The translations under genes and the position numbers were made by a program. The notes under the pieces are model-generated. The model made no database searches. It was not told the DNA's origin and saw only the letters and a list, made by a program, of their open reading frames with translations. This document shows, one piece after another, positions 33,040-40,545 of a stretch of 50,406 bases of DNA. The DNA comes from JAZLGI01 sp045616225 (GTDB taxonomy: Bacteria; Spirochaetota; Spirochaetia; Sphaerochaetales; Sphaerochaetaceae): assembly GCA_045616225.1 (NCBI GenBank), contig JAZLGI010000078.1, forward strand, positions 1 to 50,406. Reading direction: 5' to 3'. Each line of letters starts with the position of its first letter. Within the stretch, counting starts at the first letter, position 1.

Positions 33040-34158
33040 ATGAACGAAAAAGTTTTAAAACAGATCAGAAATGTTCTCACAATTATTCTTACTTTGCTGA
33101 TATTGGCAGTTTTAAAGATTACAAGCAGTATAAGTATTGATATTTTTCTTGCCTTGTTTCTTTTCCTTTTGTTTTTGCCTATTATGAATGCTTTTGACAA
33201 GAGTAAAATTCCAAGTTTCTTTTCCTTGTTAATTATCATTTTTCTCATCATTGCAGTTGTCTCTGCAACTGTTCTTTTTGTTTTCTATGCTGTTGACCAA
33301 TTGGTTAGACTTGTCCCTGCCTATGTAAATAAAATAGACCAGTTTGATGAGTTGGTAATAGGAATTATAGGACGTTGGACAGACCTTCCTGAAGGTTTTT
33401 CTCTAATGGGTTCTCTTAATATTGACTGGTTCAACGGGGTGGCAATGCCTCTGCTTAAGAGTGTATCTGCATCTACCGTAAGTATTTTTTCAGATGCCAT
33501 GGTCGTTATCCTCATGGGAATCTTTTTACTTCTTGAGAGAAATACTGTTATTCCAAAACTTGAATCTATTATACATGGGGAGTCTAATAAAAAGATTTCC
33601 TCAATAATCACAAGACTTAATTCCCAGGTATCAAAATATCTTGGTATTAAATTTGTTGTCTCATTTTTTACAGGTCTTTGCTTTTACGGAATTGGCCTTG
33701 CCGTTAATCTTGACGGTGCTTTGATTATTGGTGTATTGACAATGGTTCTTAATTTTATCCCTACATTTGGTTCAATTATCATTACTGTACTTACAATTGC
33801 TATTGCAGTTCTGCAGTTCTTGCCAAATTGGCAGCCTATTATCATTGTAGCAGTGGGAACAATTGCAACTCAGCAAATCATAGGAAACATCATAGACCCA
33901 AGACTACAGGGAAATAAACTAAACCTCAGTCCTTTTGTAATTCTTGTAAGTTTAAGTATCTTTGGTTACATCTTTGGAATTGTAGGAATGTTCTTGGCTG
34001 TTCCTCTCTTATCTGTCATGCAGATTATTTTTATTAACATAGAGTCTACAAAACCAATTGCTTATATTCTTTCCAGCGGTCATTCCATAAGAAAGATGAA
34101 AAACAAGAAAGGGGGAGAGGGTGAACAACTGAGTTTTGATGACTTTATCTTCTCATAG
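33040..34158 (+). CDS. AI-2E/YdiK-type family transporter
   Basis: 372-residue polytopic inner-membrane protein with about eight hydrophobic segments. The family (PF01594, which includes TqsA and several Na+/H+ antiporter-like exporters) is recognised from 'GIGLAVNLDGALIIGVLTMVLNFIPTFGSII' (key residues L..P..G), 'QIIGNIIDPRLQG' (family N.i.P.i.G) and 'LNLSPFVILVSLSIFGYIFGIVGMFLAVPL'. The substrate is unknown; the family name does not prove autoinducer export. The ATG at 33040 has AGGAG 7 nt upstream. Its end overlaps the Cys-rich small ORF on the other strand by 14 bp. Confidence 0.88.
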   Translation: MNEKVLKQIRNVLTIILTLLILAVLKITSSISIDIFLALFLFLLFLPIMNAFDKSKIPSFFSLLIIIFLIIAVVSATVLFVFYAVDQLVRLVPAYVNKIDQFDELVIGIIGRWTDLPEGFSLMGSLNIDWFNGVAMPLLKSVSASTVSIFSDAMVVILMGIFLLLERNTVIPKLESIIHGESNKKISSIITRLNSQVSKYLGIKFVVSFFTGLCFYGIGLAVNLDGALIIGVLTMVLNFIPTFGSIIITVLTIAIAVLQFLPNWQPIIIVAVGTIATQQIIGNIIDPRLQGNKLNLSPFVILVSLSIFGYIFGIVGMFLAVPLLSVMQIIFINIESTKPIAYILSSGHSIRKMKNKKGGEGEQLSFDDFIFS

Positions 34159-34312
34159 CCTTAGAGTCATTGTTTTCTTCGGGGTTTAATTCGGAAGTAT
34201 CTTCATCTGAGAATCTTCCGTATGGGCAACTGTCATATTCACCGTGGCAGTGATGAAGAATTTGACAGGATGAACAGTAGCCTTTACATCTCGTTGAATC
34301 GTTGAACAACAC
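34145..34312 (-). CDS. 55-residue Cys/His-rich protein overlapping lysR
   Basis: Small ORF starting at a GTG (34312) with a perfect GGAGG 9 nt upstream, placed inside the last codons of lysR in a different frame, so it would be translated from the same message. Its first half is Cys/His-rich: C-x3-C-x2-C-x5-H-C-H-x5-C ('CKGYCSSCQILHHCHGEYDSCPYG', key residues four or five Cys and three His), a plausible zinc or Fe-S site; the second half is acidic and probably disordered. It fills the whole gap between lysR and the permease gene. I recognise no family. Confidence 0.55.
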   Translation of the reverse strand: MLFNDSTRCKGYCSSCQILHHCHGEYDSCPYGRFSDEDTSELNPEENNDSKAMRR

Positions 34313-35177
34313 CTTGAATAACCTCCGGATGTTCAAAATCCTTTGAGAAAACGATATTTGTTTCTCTTATCATACTTAGGTTTTCAATATTCAGAAGGGC
34401 AACTTTCCCTTTTTTAAGCTCATCCATACAAGCGCTTTTAGCCAATACGGAAACTCCCATATTCCTTCTGACAAGATCTTTAATTGTGGCAATATTGTCT
34501 ATTTCCAAAATGACATTGAAATTATCAATTGATAAATTGTGGTCTTTAAGAGCTTGGTCAAATAAATGCCTTGTATTTGAATCCGGTAGCCTTAGAATCA
34601 GAGACTCGTTTTTTAATTCTTCAATAGTAACAATATTATGAGAAGCCAGAGCGTGTGTTGGAGATGTTACCAAGGCAAGACAATCTGTTCCTAGTAATAC
34701 ATGAGTCATTCCATCATCATTGATTTTTCCGTCAATAATCATAAAATCTATCTCATAGTTCTTAAGCATTTTATACAAATTCTCAGAAGAATCTGAAAGA
34801 ACCTTAATAGAAAAACTGTTGTTCTTATTTACGTATTCTGCAATAGCTTCAATTATTTTACTGCTTTCTACACTATGAGTAATACCTACAGAAATAGAGG
34901 TAACCTTGGTCTTTTCATCTTTGATTGCCTGAAGCATGTTGTTTGAAATGGAAATCATACGTTTTAGGTATTTGACAACAATCTTTCCGTTTGTAGTTAA
35001 CTTACAGTCATTATGATCTCTGTCAAAAAGCCTTACTCCAAAGTCCTTTTCTACAGATCTTACATGTTGACTAACCGCAGGTTGAGTGAGGCAAAGCTCA
35101 TCTGCTGCTTTTGAAAAACTTCCCATTTCTGCGATTTTAACAATTGTAAAGACCTTCTGTTCTAAAAAAGATGTCAT
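34284..35177 (-). CDS. LysR-family transcriptional regulator
   Basis: 297 residues: N-terminal winged helix-turn-helix ('GSFSKAADELCLTQPAVSQHVRSVEKDFGVRLFDR', the standard LysR DNA-binding pattern with LTQPAVSQ) and a C-terminal periplasmic-binding-like effector domain. The start has GGAGG 7 nt upstream and overlaps the stop of the MATE gene as ATGA, so it is co-transcribed with the exporter rather than divergent as is more usual. It probably controls this operon or a nearby gene; the effector is unknown. The 55-residue Cys-rich ORF begins inside its 3' end. Confidence 0.94.
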   Translation of the reverse strand: MTSFLEQKVFTIVKIAEMGSFSKAADELCLTQPAVSQHVRSVEKDFGVRLFDRDHNDCKLTTNGKIVVKYLKRMISISNNMLQAIKDEKTKVTSISVGITHSVESSKIIEAIAEYVNKNNSFSIKVLSDSSENLYKMLKNYEIDFMIIDGKINDDGMTHVLLGTDCLALVTSPTHALASHNIVTIEELKNESLILRLPDSNTRHLFDQALKDHNLSIDNFNVILEIDNIATIKDLVRRNMGVSVLAKSACMDELKKGKVALLNIENLSMIRETNIVFSKDFEHPEVIQGVVQRFNEM

Positions 35178-36610
35178 GTATTTACCTCCATTGAAGATAT
35201 CTCATAATTTCCGGTTGCAGGATTGAAAACTTTTCTTTGTTTATTGTTATTCAGATGTTTTGCCGTAAATCTTGAAAACAGAACAAGAGAAACCAAGCAA
35301 CAAATCAAATCTGTAATTGGAGTGGCCATAACAACTCCATATAAAGAAATAAAATATCGCAGAATGAACATCATTGGAATATCAAGAAGTCCTTTTCTCA
35401 ATAAAGCCAGAATAAATGATGTTCCTCCATGTCCTACGGCTTGAAAGAAGGATATAAAAGTATAAGCAATTGCAGAAAACGGGCCACCTAGACATAGAAT
35501 TTTCAAGAAAATTACTCCGTACTGCATGGCATTGTTTCCGTCTTGAATAAAAGTTCTTATGAGGCTATGAGAGAAGAAAAACATTAAAAATGTACATATT
35601 AAGGCAGCAGAAAGAGAAAAGTTTACAGTATTAATTATTATTTTCTTTGTTTTTATTCTCTGTCCGGAAGAGTAATTGTATCCAATCAGAGGTAAAGCAC
35701 CCTGTGTTATGCCTCTGACAATAGAATGTGCAAGCATATTGATTTTCTTTGCAATTCCTATTCCTGCTTGAACGGCAGTACCAAAGGCTGATAAAAGATT
35801 ATCCAAAATTGAGTAAGAAATATTCTCTGCCAATGTCATTACGCATGCGGGAATACCAGCTTCAAGAACTTTTCTAGGAATCTCCCATTCAAAAGAATGC
35901 TTTGTAAGCCTAAAATAGATAATACTACCTTTTTTCTGTGCCGATATTGAAACAAAAACATAATACAAAAATGAAATAAAATTTGAGATTGCAGTTGCCA
36001 AAGCTGCCCCAAGAACTTCTTTTCCAGGCTTCATGATTACAAACATGAAAACAGGATCAAGAATTATATTTAAAAAACCTCCCAGCAGAACTCCAATAGA
36101 AGCATGAATAGATTTACCTTCTGATCTGACAATATGTGACATGAAAGAGGCAAGAGATGTGAAAATTCCTCCGCAAACAACTGTACAAAACAAATATTCA
36201 GATGCAAGGGCATGAACATAAGGGTTTGCGCCTCCTAAGAAATTGACAAAACCGTTCATGAAAAAGTAAACACCAATAGAATAAAAAACGGTAATTATGA
36301 GACAACCCCAAAAGCAGAAGGCACATGTATATTTTGCTCTGCTGTCATTACTTTTTCCCAAAGCCCTAGCAATAACACTTGAACCACCAATACCAAAGAG
36401 GTTTGCTATAGCACTTAAAAACATGAAGGCAGGCATACACATTGTTACAGCTGTAATCTTTATGTTGTCATTGGTTTGACCAATGAAAAAAGTGTCAGCC
36501 ATGTTGTATAAAACAATCATTACCTGACCAAGAACGGTTGGTAGGGCAAGCTTTATCAATGCCTTTGTGGCAGATTCTTTTTCAAAGATTTCTGTTCCTG
36601 AATTCGTCAT
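35174..36610 (-). CDS. MATE-family efflux protein
   Basis: 478-residue multidrug/toxin exporter with about twelve hydrophobic segments; Na+- or H+-driven in the family. 'LALPTVLGQVMIVLYNMADTFFIGQ' (key residues P...gQ......D..fiG) and the repeat 'ISFLYYV', 'GIGIAKKINMLAHSIVRGITQGALPLIGYNYSSG' (G..qg..pliGyN.G) identify it. The ATG at 36610 follows GGAGG by 11 nt; an ATG at 36643 would lie upstream of the predicted transcription start (TTGCTT/TAGGAT) and is rejected. Coupled to lysR by an ATGA overlap. Substrate unknown. Confidence 0.93.
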   Translation of the reverse strand: MTNSGTEIFEKESATKALIKLALPTVLGQVMIVLYNMADTFFIGQTNDNIKITAVTMCMPAFMFLSAIANLFGIGGSSVIARALGKSNDSRAKYTCAFCFWGCLIITVFYSIGVYFFMNGFVNFLGGANPYVHALASEYLFCTVVCGGIFTSLASFMSHIVRSEGKSIHASIGVLLGGFLNIILDPVFMFVIMKPGKEVLGAALATAISNFISFLYYVFVSISAQKKGSIIYFRLTKHSFEWEIPRKVLEAGIPACVMTLAENISYSILDNLLSAFGTAVQAGIGIAKKINMLAHSIVRGITQGALPLIGYNYSSGQRIKTKKIIINTVNFSLSAALICTFLMFFFSHSLIRTFIQDGNNAMQYGVIFLKILCLGGPFSAIAYTFISFFQAVGHGGTSFILALLRKGLLDIPMMFILRYFISLYGVVMATPITDLICCLVSLVLFSRFTAKHLNNNKQRKVFNPATGNYEISSMEVNT

Positions 36611-36641
36611 ATAACAGAATGCCTCCGTATTTATGAAGGAC

Positions 36642-36670
36642 ATCCTAATCTAACTGTTTTTACAAAGCAA
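36642..36670 (-). promoter_or_regulatory. promoter of the MATE-lysR operon
   Basis: Minus strand: -35 TTGCTT (36665-36670), 17 bp, -10 TAGGAT (36642-36647); start near 36635. The 250 bp to the next gene otherwise holds only A-rich sequence and a weak 6-bp hairpin at 36784-36809. Confidence 0.45.
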
Positions 36671-36859
36671 ATTATATATTTTGATATGGATATAAGAAAT
36701 ATTTATCTTCTGTCACAAAAAAAACAGGCTGCAACTCAAGAGTCAGTCAAAAAAAATAAAAATCAAATGATGAAGAAAACCCCCTCTCATTTCCGGTTAT
36801 TTCTGAGAGTGTTTTGAAGAGTTCTTAACTATGTTTGCAGTCTGAATAAAGACCGCAAG

Positions 36860-38272
36860 TTATTTATTTCTGTTTTTCAAATCATTTGAAGCAAAGTATT
36901 CTTTTGTCATCTTGGTTACTACCGGACTCAAGAGAAGAAGGGCAATAAGGTTTGGAATTGCCATAAGACCGTTGAGTGTATCTGAAATGTCCCACATGAG
37001 AGAACCGTTTCCTGTAGAGCCAATGATTGTCAGAGCTACAAATATAATTTTAAAAACAGTAATTGCAACTTTGTTGTTATTTGTAAGGTATCTCCAGCAA
37101 TTTTCACCATAGTAAGCCCATCCCAAAACTGTGGTAAATGAGAAGAAAATAAGGCTTATCTGAATTATTGTTCCTCCAAGATTTCCAGGGAGAATCGTGT
37201 TAAAGGCTGTTGCTGCTGCAACACCATTTGAGGCAAATGAAGAAATACCGCCCGGCACATCAAGTATTCCGGAAAGAATAACCGTAAATGCTGTGATTGA
37301 ACAGATTACAATAGTGTCAATGAATACTTCAAAAATACCCCAAATTGCCTGTTTGCAAGCCTCTTTTTCCTCTGAGGCTGCATGAGCAATTGGTGCAGAG
37401 CCAAGTCCTGCCTCATTTGAGAAAACTCCACGGGCAAAACCCATTTTCATAGCTCTCATTATAGTATAACCAAAGATACCGCCGCCAATAGATTTAAAGC
37501 TGAATGCTTCTTTGAAAATTAAGGCTATTACAGCTGGAATATGATTGATTCTCAGAATGATAACTATAATTCCTGCAAGGATATAGAAGCAAGACATGAA
37601 AGGTACAAGATATTCTGCAACTGCTCCAATTCTCTTTATTCCTCCAATTACCACAAGTCCTACGAATACGGCAATGATTATTGCACTTACAACAGGGGAG
37701 AAGTGGAAGAGACTTGTCAAAGAATTTGAAATTTCAGTTGTTTGGGCAATGTTTCCAATACCAAAACAAGCTATTCCTCCAAGTATGCAGAACAAAACAG
37801 CCAGCCAATTGAACTTTTGTCCCAAACCGTTTTTGATGTAGTACATAGGACCGCCATGGTAAACTCCGTCTTTGTCTGTTTCTCTGAATTTCATTGCAAG
37901 GACAATTTCCGAATACTTGGTTACCATTCCAAAGAAGGCGGCAAGCCACATCCAGAAGACAGCTCCAGGTCCGCCTGTAAAAATAGCACCGGTGACTCCG
38001 GCAATGTTTCCTGTTCCTACGGTACCTGCCAAAGCTGTTGCAACTGCTTGAAACGGTGTAATGTTTACACCTTTTTCAGTCTGTTTGTTCTTGTCAAAAA
38101 TAGTTCCTATGGTATTTTTCAAAACCCATGGAAAGTGCTTTACCTGAGGCCATTTTGTCTTAATTGTCAGAAAAATTCCGGTTCCCACTAAAAGCGCCAG
38201 CATAAGAGGACCCCATGCAAAACTGTTGACAACACTGTTAATTGAAGAGATTCTTGCTACAAAATTGTCCAT
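36860..38272 (-). CDS. AGCS sodium:alanine/glycine symporter
   Basis: 470-residue secondary transporter, AlsT/AgcS-like, importing alanine or glycine with Na+. About ten to eleven hydrophobic segments. The AGCS signature is clear: 'TVGTGNIAGVTGAIFTGGPGAVFWMW', key residues GTGNI.GV..A...GGPGA.FWMW, then 'LAAFFGMVTKYSE', and later 'FARGVFSNEAGLGSAPIAHA' (SNEAG.GSA..AHA). The ATG at 38272 has GGAGG 7 nt upstream; an in-frame codon at 38302 overlaps the -10 of the TTGATA/TAAACT promoter. Monocistronic. Confidence 0.95.
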   Translation of the reverse strand: MDNFVARISSINSVVNSFAWGPLMLALLVGTGIFLTIKTKWPQVKHFPWVLKNTIGTIFDKNKQTEKGVNITPFQAVATALAGTVGTGNIAGVTGAIFTGGPGAVFWMWLAAFFGMVTKYSEIVLAMKFRETDKDGVYHGGPMYYIKNGLGQKFNWLAVLFCILGGIACFGIGNIAQTTEISNSLTSLFHFSPVVSAIIIAVFVGLVVIGGIKRIGAVAEYLVPFMSCFYILAGIIVIILRINHIPAVIALIFKEAFSFKSIGGGIFGYTIMRAMKMGFARGVFSNEAGLGSAPIAHAASEEKEACKQAIWGIFEVFIDTIVICSITAFTVILSGILDVPGGISSFASNGVAAATAFNTILPGNLGGTIIQISLIFFSFTTVLGWAYYGENCWRYLTNNNKVAITVFKIIFVALTIIGSTGNGSLMWDISDTLNGLMAIPNLIALLLLSPVVTKMTKEYFASNDLKNRNK

Positions 38273-38302
38273 CTGACACCTCCGAAAACCAAGATTTTTC
38301 AA

Positions 38303-38331
38303 AGTTTAAACGTAATGGGGACTTTTATCAA
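38303..38331 (-). promoter_or_regulatory. promoter of the AGCS symporter gene
   Basis: Minus strand: -35 TTGATA (38326-38331), 17 bp, -10 TAAACT (38303-38308). A leader of about 25 nt carries the GGAGG site. Confidence 0.55.
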
Positions 38332-38405
38332 TAATACGGAACAATTTTCAGAAAACCTTAATTGAAAGCTTCTGCTTTTATGACCTTTTTTTTGCACTGC
38401 AATTA

Positions 38406-38447
38406 TTGACAAATATAGTATGTAGTATATATAAAAATTACGTAATT
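38406..38447 (+). promoter_or_regulatory. promoter plus 12-bp palindrome upstream of a tiny lipoprotein
   Basis: Consensus -35 TTGACA (38406-38411) with -10 TATATA (38428-38433, 16 bp) or TATAAA (38430-38435, 18 bp). A perfect palindrome AATTACGTAATT (38436-38447) covers the expected start site, where a repressor would act. Confidence 0.55.
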
Positions 38448-38464
38448 ATTTAAGAGAGAAAAAC

Positions 38465-38650
38465 ATGGATATTAAGAAAATTGTCTGTGCAATTGTTGTG
38501 TTGGCTGTACTTTCTGTTATTTCTCTTGTGGGATGCGGAAGTGAGACAAAAAACAGAGTAGATGTGGCTCATAGGGTAATTTTGGATTTAGAGGAGATTG
38601 TTGATGCTCCAATGTCTTTGGATGTAGAGGAAATTGTAGTTAAAGGTTAA
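38465..38650 (+). CDS. very small predicted lipoprotein
   Basis: 61-residue precursor: N-terminal MDIKK, a hydrophobic stretch and lipobox 'SLVGC' with Cys at residue 24. The mature lipopeptide of about 38 residues is acidic and contains two copies of LD[LV]EEIV ('LDLEEIVDAP' and 'LDVEEIVVKG') in tandem. An AAGAGAGAA ribosome site precedes the ATG, and an excellent TTGACA promoter lies further up. The function is unknown; size and repeats suggest a surface or periplasmic peptide rather than an enzyme. Its 3' end overlaps the convergent oxidoreductase gene by 11 bp. Confidence 0.65.
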   Translation: MDIKKIVCAIVVLAVLSVISLVGCGSETKNRVDVAHRVILDLEEIVDAPMSLDVEEIVVKG

Positions 38651-39740
38651 CCGGAGTATTTTGTGCGCAATTACAGACTTTAATGGAAATTTCGGTTGCC
38701 TTTATACAGAAAAGAGGAAGACTTAAGCCGTTTATCATGATTGAGCATCTTGAATTTTTGTCAGAACAGTCAAGAATCAGTTTTGTAAAGAAGTTAAAGC
38801 CAATTGTATTATGGGCATCAATTACCTGTGTTCTCTCATCATTGGTAATGTAAATGTTTTCAGTAATGTGAGAATTTCCCGGGGTTGGGAATTTTACAAG
38901 TTCTATTTTGCCTTTTTTTCCTGTGATTGTGCTTTGGGAACTTGGTTTTGTTTGTTTTGGCGCAAGCCAATCGGCCTTTAAGTTTCCTATTATACCGTTG
39001 TCTCCTCTTATGATGAGTTCTCCGTAATCATAGAATAGAGGAAACTGGGGATGCGCAAGGTTGCGTCTGGAAGCGTACTGAATTTTGGCATCTATGTTGT
39101 CTGTCATCAAAAGAAATAGTTCTATTTGCGAACAAATTGTGTTTATGAAGATGTCTCCTGCTTGAAAAGGATGGAAAAAGTAATTGAAGTTTGAGTTATA
39201 TAAGTTTTCATCCAGATAATAAGAGACTGTATCAGAGAATAAGAGAACTTTTCCTATTTTGCCTTCGTTTATAAGATTGTTAGCATAAGCAGAGCTTTCA
39301 CTATGAAAATGGTCACGGAAATAGATTATGTATCTTCCGTTTTTTTGAAGAATAACTTGTCTTAGGTTGTCTGCATCTTCTTCGTTTAGAAAGCCAGGTG
39401 TGTCGGAAAAAACAGCCTTATTGTTTTCTATTGCTCTTATGGAATAGGCTGCTCTTTGGCTAGGTAAAAGACAATTGACAATCATGTCTGCGTCACTTTT
39501 GATAATTGAATCCGGATCCATTTGTCTGCAATTTGGGTTGCTTTTAATAAAGGCTTCCAGAAAAGTTTGGTCTTGTTCCCAAACATAGGCAATTTGTGCA
39601 CCTGAATCACATAGCCCCTTTAAAATAGAAAATACGTTAAAAGAGCATAATCCTACAACTGCCAATTTAAAAGGTTTTGAAGTAACTGCTTTTCTAATGG
39701 GAAAAGTTGATGTAGGAATGTCTTTCAGAAAGTCGTACAT
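38640..39740 (-). CDS. Gfo/Idh/MocA-family oxidoreductase-like protein
   Basis: 366 residues. The N-terminal Rossmann part 'KLAVVGLCSFNVFSILKGL' and 'DADMIVNCLLPSQRAAYSIRAIENNKAVFSDTP', key residues DAD.IVNC.P...........NNKAVF.D.P, fit the Gfo/Idh/MocA dehydrogenase superfamily (family ...EKP). The usual Lys-Pro (EKP) is replaced by 'DTP', so catalysis may differ; the central 'DIFINTICSQIELFLLM' and 'GELIIRGDNGIIGNLKADW' (trailing GT.G) correspond to the C-terminal substrate domain. NAD(P) use and substrate are unknown. No ribosome site; AATAAT ends 6 nt before the ATG. Confidence 0.7.
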   Translation of the reverse strand: MYDFLKDIPTSTFPIRKAVTSKPFKLAVVGLCSFNVFSILKGLCDSGAQIAYVWEQDQTFLEAFIKSNPNCRQMDPDSIIKSDADMIVNCLLPSQRAAYSIRAIENNKAVFSDTPGFLNEEDADNLRQVILQKNGRYIIYFRDHFHSESSAYANNLINEGKIGKVLLFSDTVSYYLDENLYNSNFNYFFHPFQAGDIFINTICSQIELFLLMTDNIDAKIQYASRRNLAHPQFPLFYDYGELIIRGDNGIIGNLKADWLAPKQTKPSSQSTITGKKGKIELVKFPTPGNSHITENIYITNDERTQVIDAHNTIGFNFFTKLILDCSDKNSRCSIMINGLSLPLFCIKATEISIKVCNCAQNTPVNL

Positions 39741-39820
39741 ACAGCCATTATTTCACATAAGGAACTTGATTTCTACCAAAGTTTGAGCCATTAGGGTAGG
39801 CTTAAAGAAAGGCTTTAAGC

Positions 39821-39847
39821 AAAAAAAATGGTCAGCTTTTGCTGACC
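39821..39847 (-). terminator. terminator of tRNA-Phe
   Basis: Minus strand: perfect 7-bp stem GGTCAGC/GCTGACC (39830-39836 with 39841-39847), AAAA loop, then A and eight T (39821-39828). Confidence 0.9.
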
Positions 39848-39851
39848 TGTA

Positions 39852-39924
39852 TGCCGTCTCCAGGAATTGAACCAGGGACACAGGGATTTTCAGTCCCTTG
39901 CTCTACCAACTGAGCTAAAACGGC
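39852..39924 (-). tRNA. tRNA-Phe (GAA)
   Basis: 73-nt cloverleaf: acceptor GCCGTTT pairs with the GACGGC end (with mismatches at the inner pairs), D-arm GCTC..GAGC, anticodon stem AGGGA/TCCCT with loop CTGAAAA (anticodon GAA), T-arm with GGTTCAATTCC, discriminator A. CCA is not encoded and must be added. Its promoter overlaps the stop codon of fthC and it ends at an intrinsic terminator. Confidence 0.95.
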
Positions 39925-39934
39925 GTACCTAAGT

Positions 39935-39964
39935 TGTATACCTCAAAGTTACGTTTTATGTCAA
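39935..39964 (-). promoter_or_regulatory. promoter of tRNA-Phe
   Basis: Minus strand: -35 TTGACA (39959-39964, overlapping the fthC stop codon), 18 bp, -10 TATACA (39935-39940), 10 nt before the mature 5' end. Confidence 0.6.
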
Positions 39965-40473
39965 GAGCAAATTATTTCGTCTACTTTTTTATCATGAGGT
40001 TCTGTAGGAATACTGCTGACAATCTGACATTTTCTGCATATTCCTATAGTTTTTACAGAAGTGGAAATTCTTCTGAGAACTCTGTCATAAAAACCGCTTC
40101 CACGTCCCAAGCGGTCACCTTCTTTGGTAAAGGCAAGACCTGGGACAAGCATAATTGCATTCTCAATTGTGTCTGTGCTTACCAATTCATCTGTATAAAC
40201 ACCTTTTGATTTGTCTTTAAACGTTACAAGATGTTCTTTCCAATTGTATGGAAGAACAGCAAAGAAATTTGGGTCTTCTGTGGGAACAACAACCGTTTTG
40301 CCTTTTTCCAATGCGTAATCAATTAACGGAATTGTGTTGACTTCTGTTTTAAGCGGTATATAGGCAATTAGGGTTTCTTGAGGAAAATCAAATACAGGCA
40401 AGTCCGGTCTTGGACTTTGTTTCAAAAGAGAAATCATTTCTGTTCTTAAATTTTCCTTTTCCGTTTTTTGCAT
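39961..40473 (-). CDS. 5-formyltetrahydrofolate cyclo-ligase
   Basis: 170 residues; converts 5-formyl-THF to 5,10-methenyl-THF with ATP. The family's glycine motif 'GDRLGRGSGFYDRVL' (usual RLGRGGGYYDR), 'MLVPGLAFT' (family vPG.aFd) and the N-terminal basic region 'KENLRTEM' support the call (fthC/ygfA type). The ATG has no ribosome site; TTGAAA/TATGAT boxes end 6 nt upstream. It is divergent from the dprA-like gene across 72 bp, and tRNA-Phe follows downstream. Links to folC in the same window are only metabolic. Confidence 0.92.
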   Translation of the reverse strand: MQKTEKENLRTEMISLLKQSPRPDLPVFDFPQETLIAYIPLKTEVNTIPLIDYALEKGKTVVVPTEDPNFFAVLPYNWKEHLVTFKDKSKGVYTDELVSTDTIENAIMLVPGLAFTKEGDRLGRGSGFYDRVLRRISTSVKTIGICRKCQIVSSIPTEPHDKKVDEIICS

Positions 40474-40479
40474 AAAAAC

Positions 40480-40539
40480 ATCATACCATCAAGTTTTTTT
40501 CAATTTCAAATTGTTAAAAGTGAAATGTGCCAGTATAAT
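40480..40539. promoter_or_regulatory. compact back-to-back leaderless promoters (fthC / dprA)
   Basis: Minus: -35 TTGAAA (40504-40509), 18 bp, -10 TATGAT (40480-40485), 6 nt to ATG 40473. Plus: -35 TTGTTA (40511-40516), 17 bp, -10 TATAAT (40534-40539), 6 nt to ATG 40546. The two -35 boxes are one base apart and no ribosome site exists on either side. Confidence 0.6.
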
Positions 40540-40545
40540 TAGCCC

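Noticed and set aside
36784..36809. 6-bp hairpin CTCTCA/TGAGAG downstream of the AGCS symporter gene
   Set aside because: Short stem, 14-nt loop and only a four-T run on the relevant strand; too weak to call as a terminator.
39800..39820. 8-bp perfect hairpin GCTTAAAG/CTTTAAGC beside an A8 run
   Set aside because: Considered as a terminator. On the plus strand it is followed by A, and on the minus strand the T run precedes it and belongs to the tRNA-Phe terminator, so it fits neither direction. It may be a minor structure after termination.
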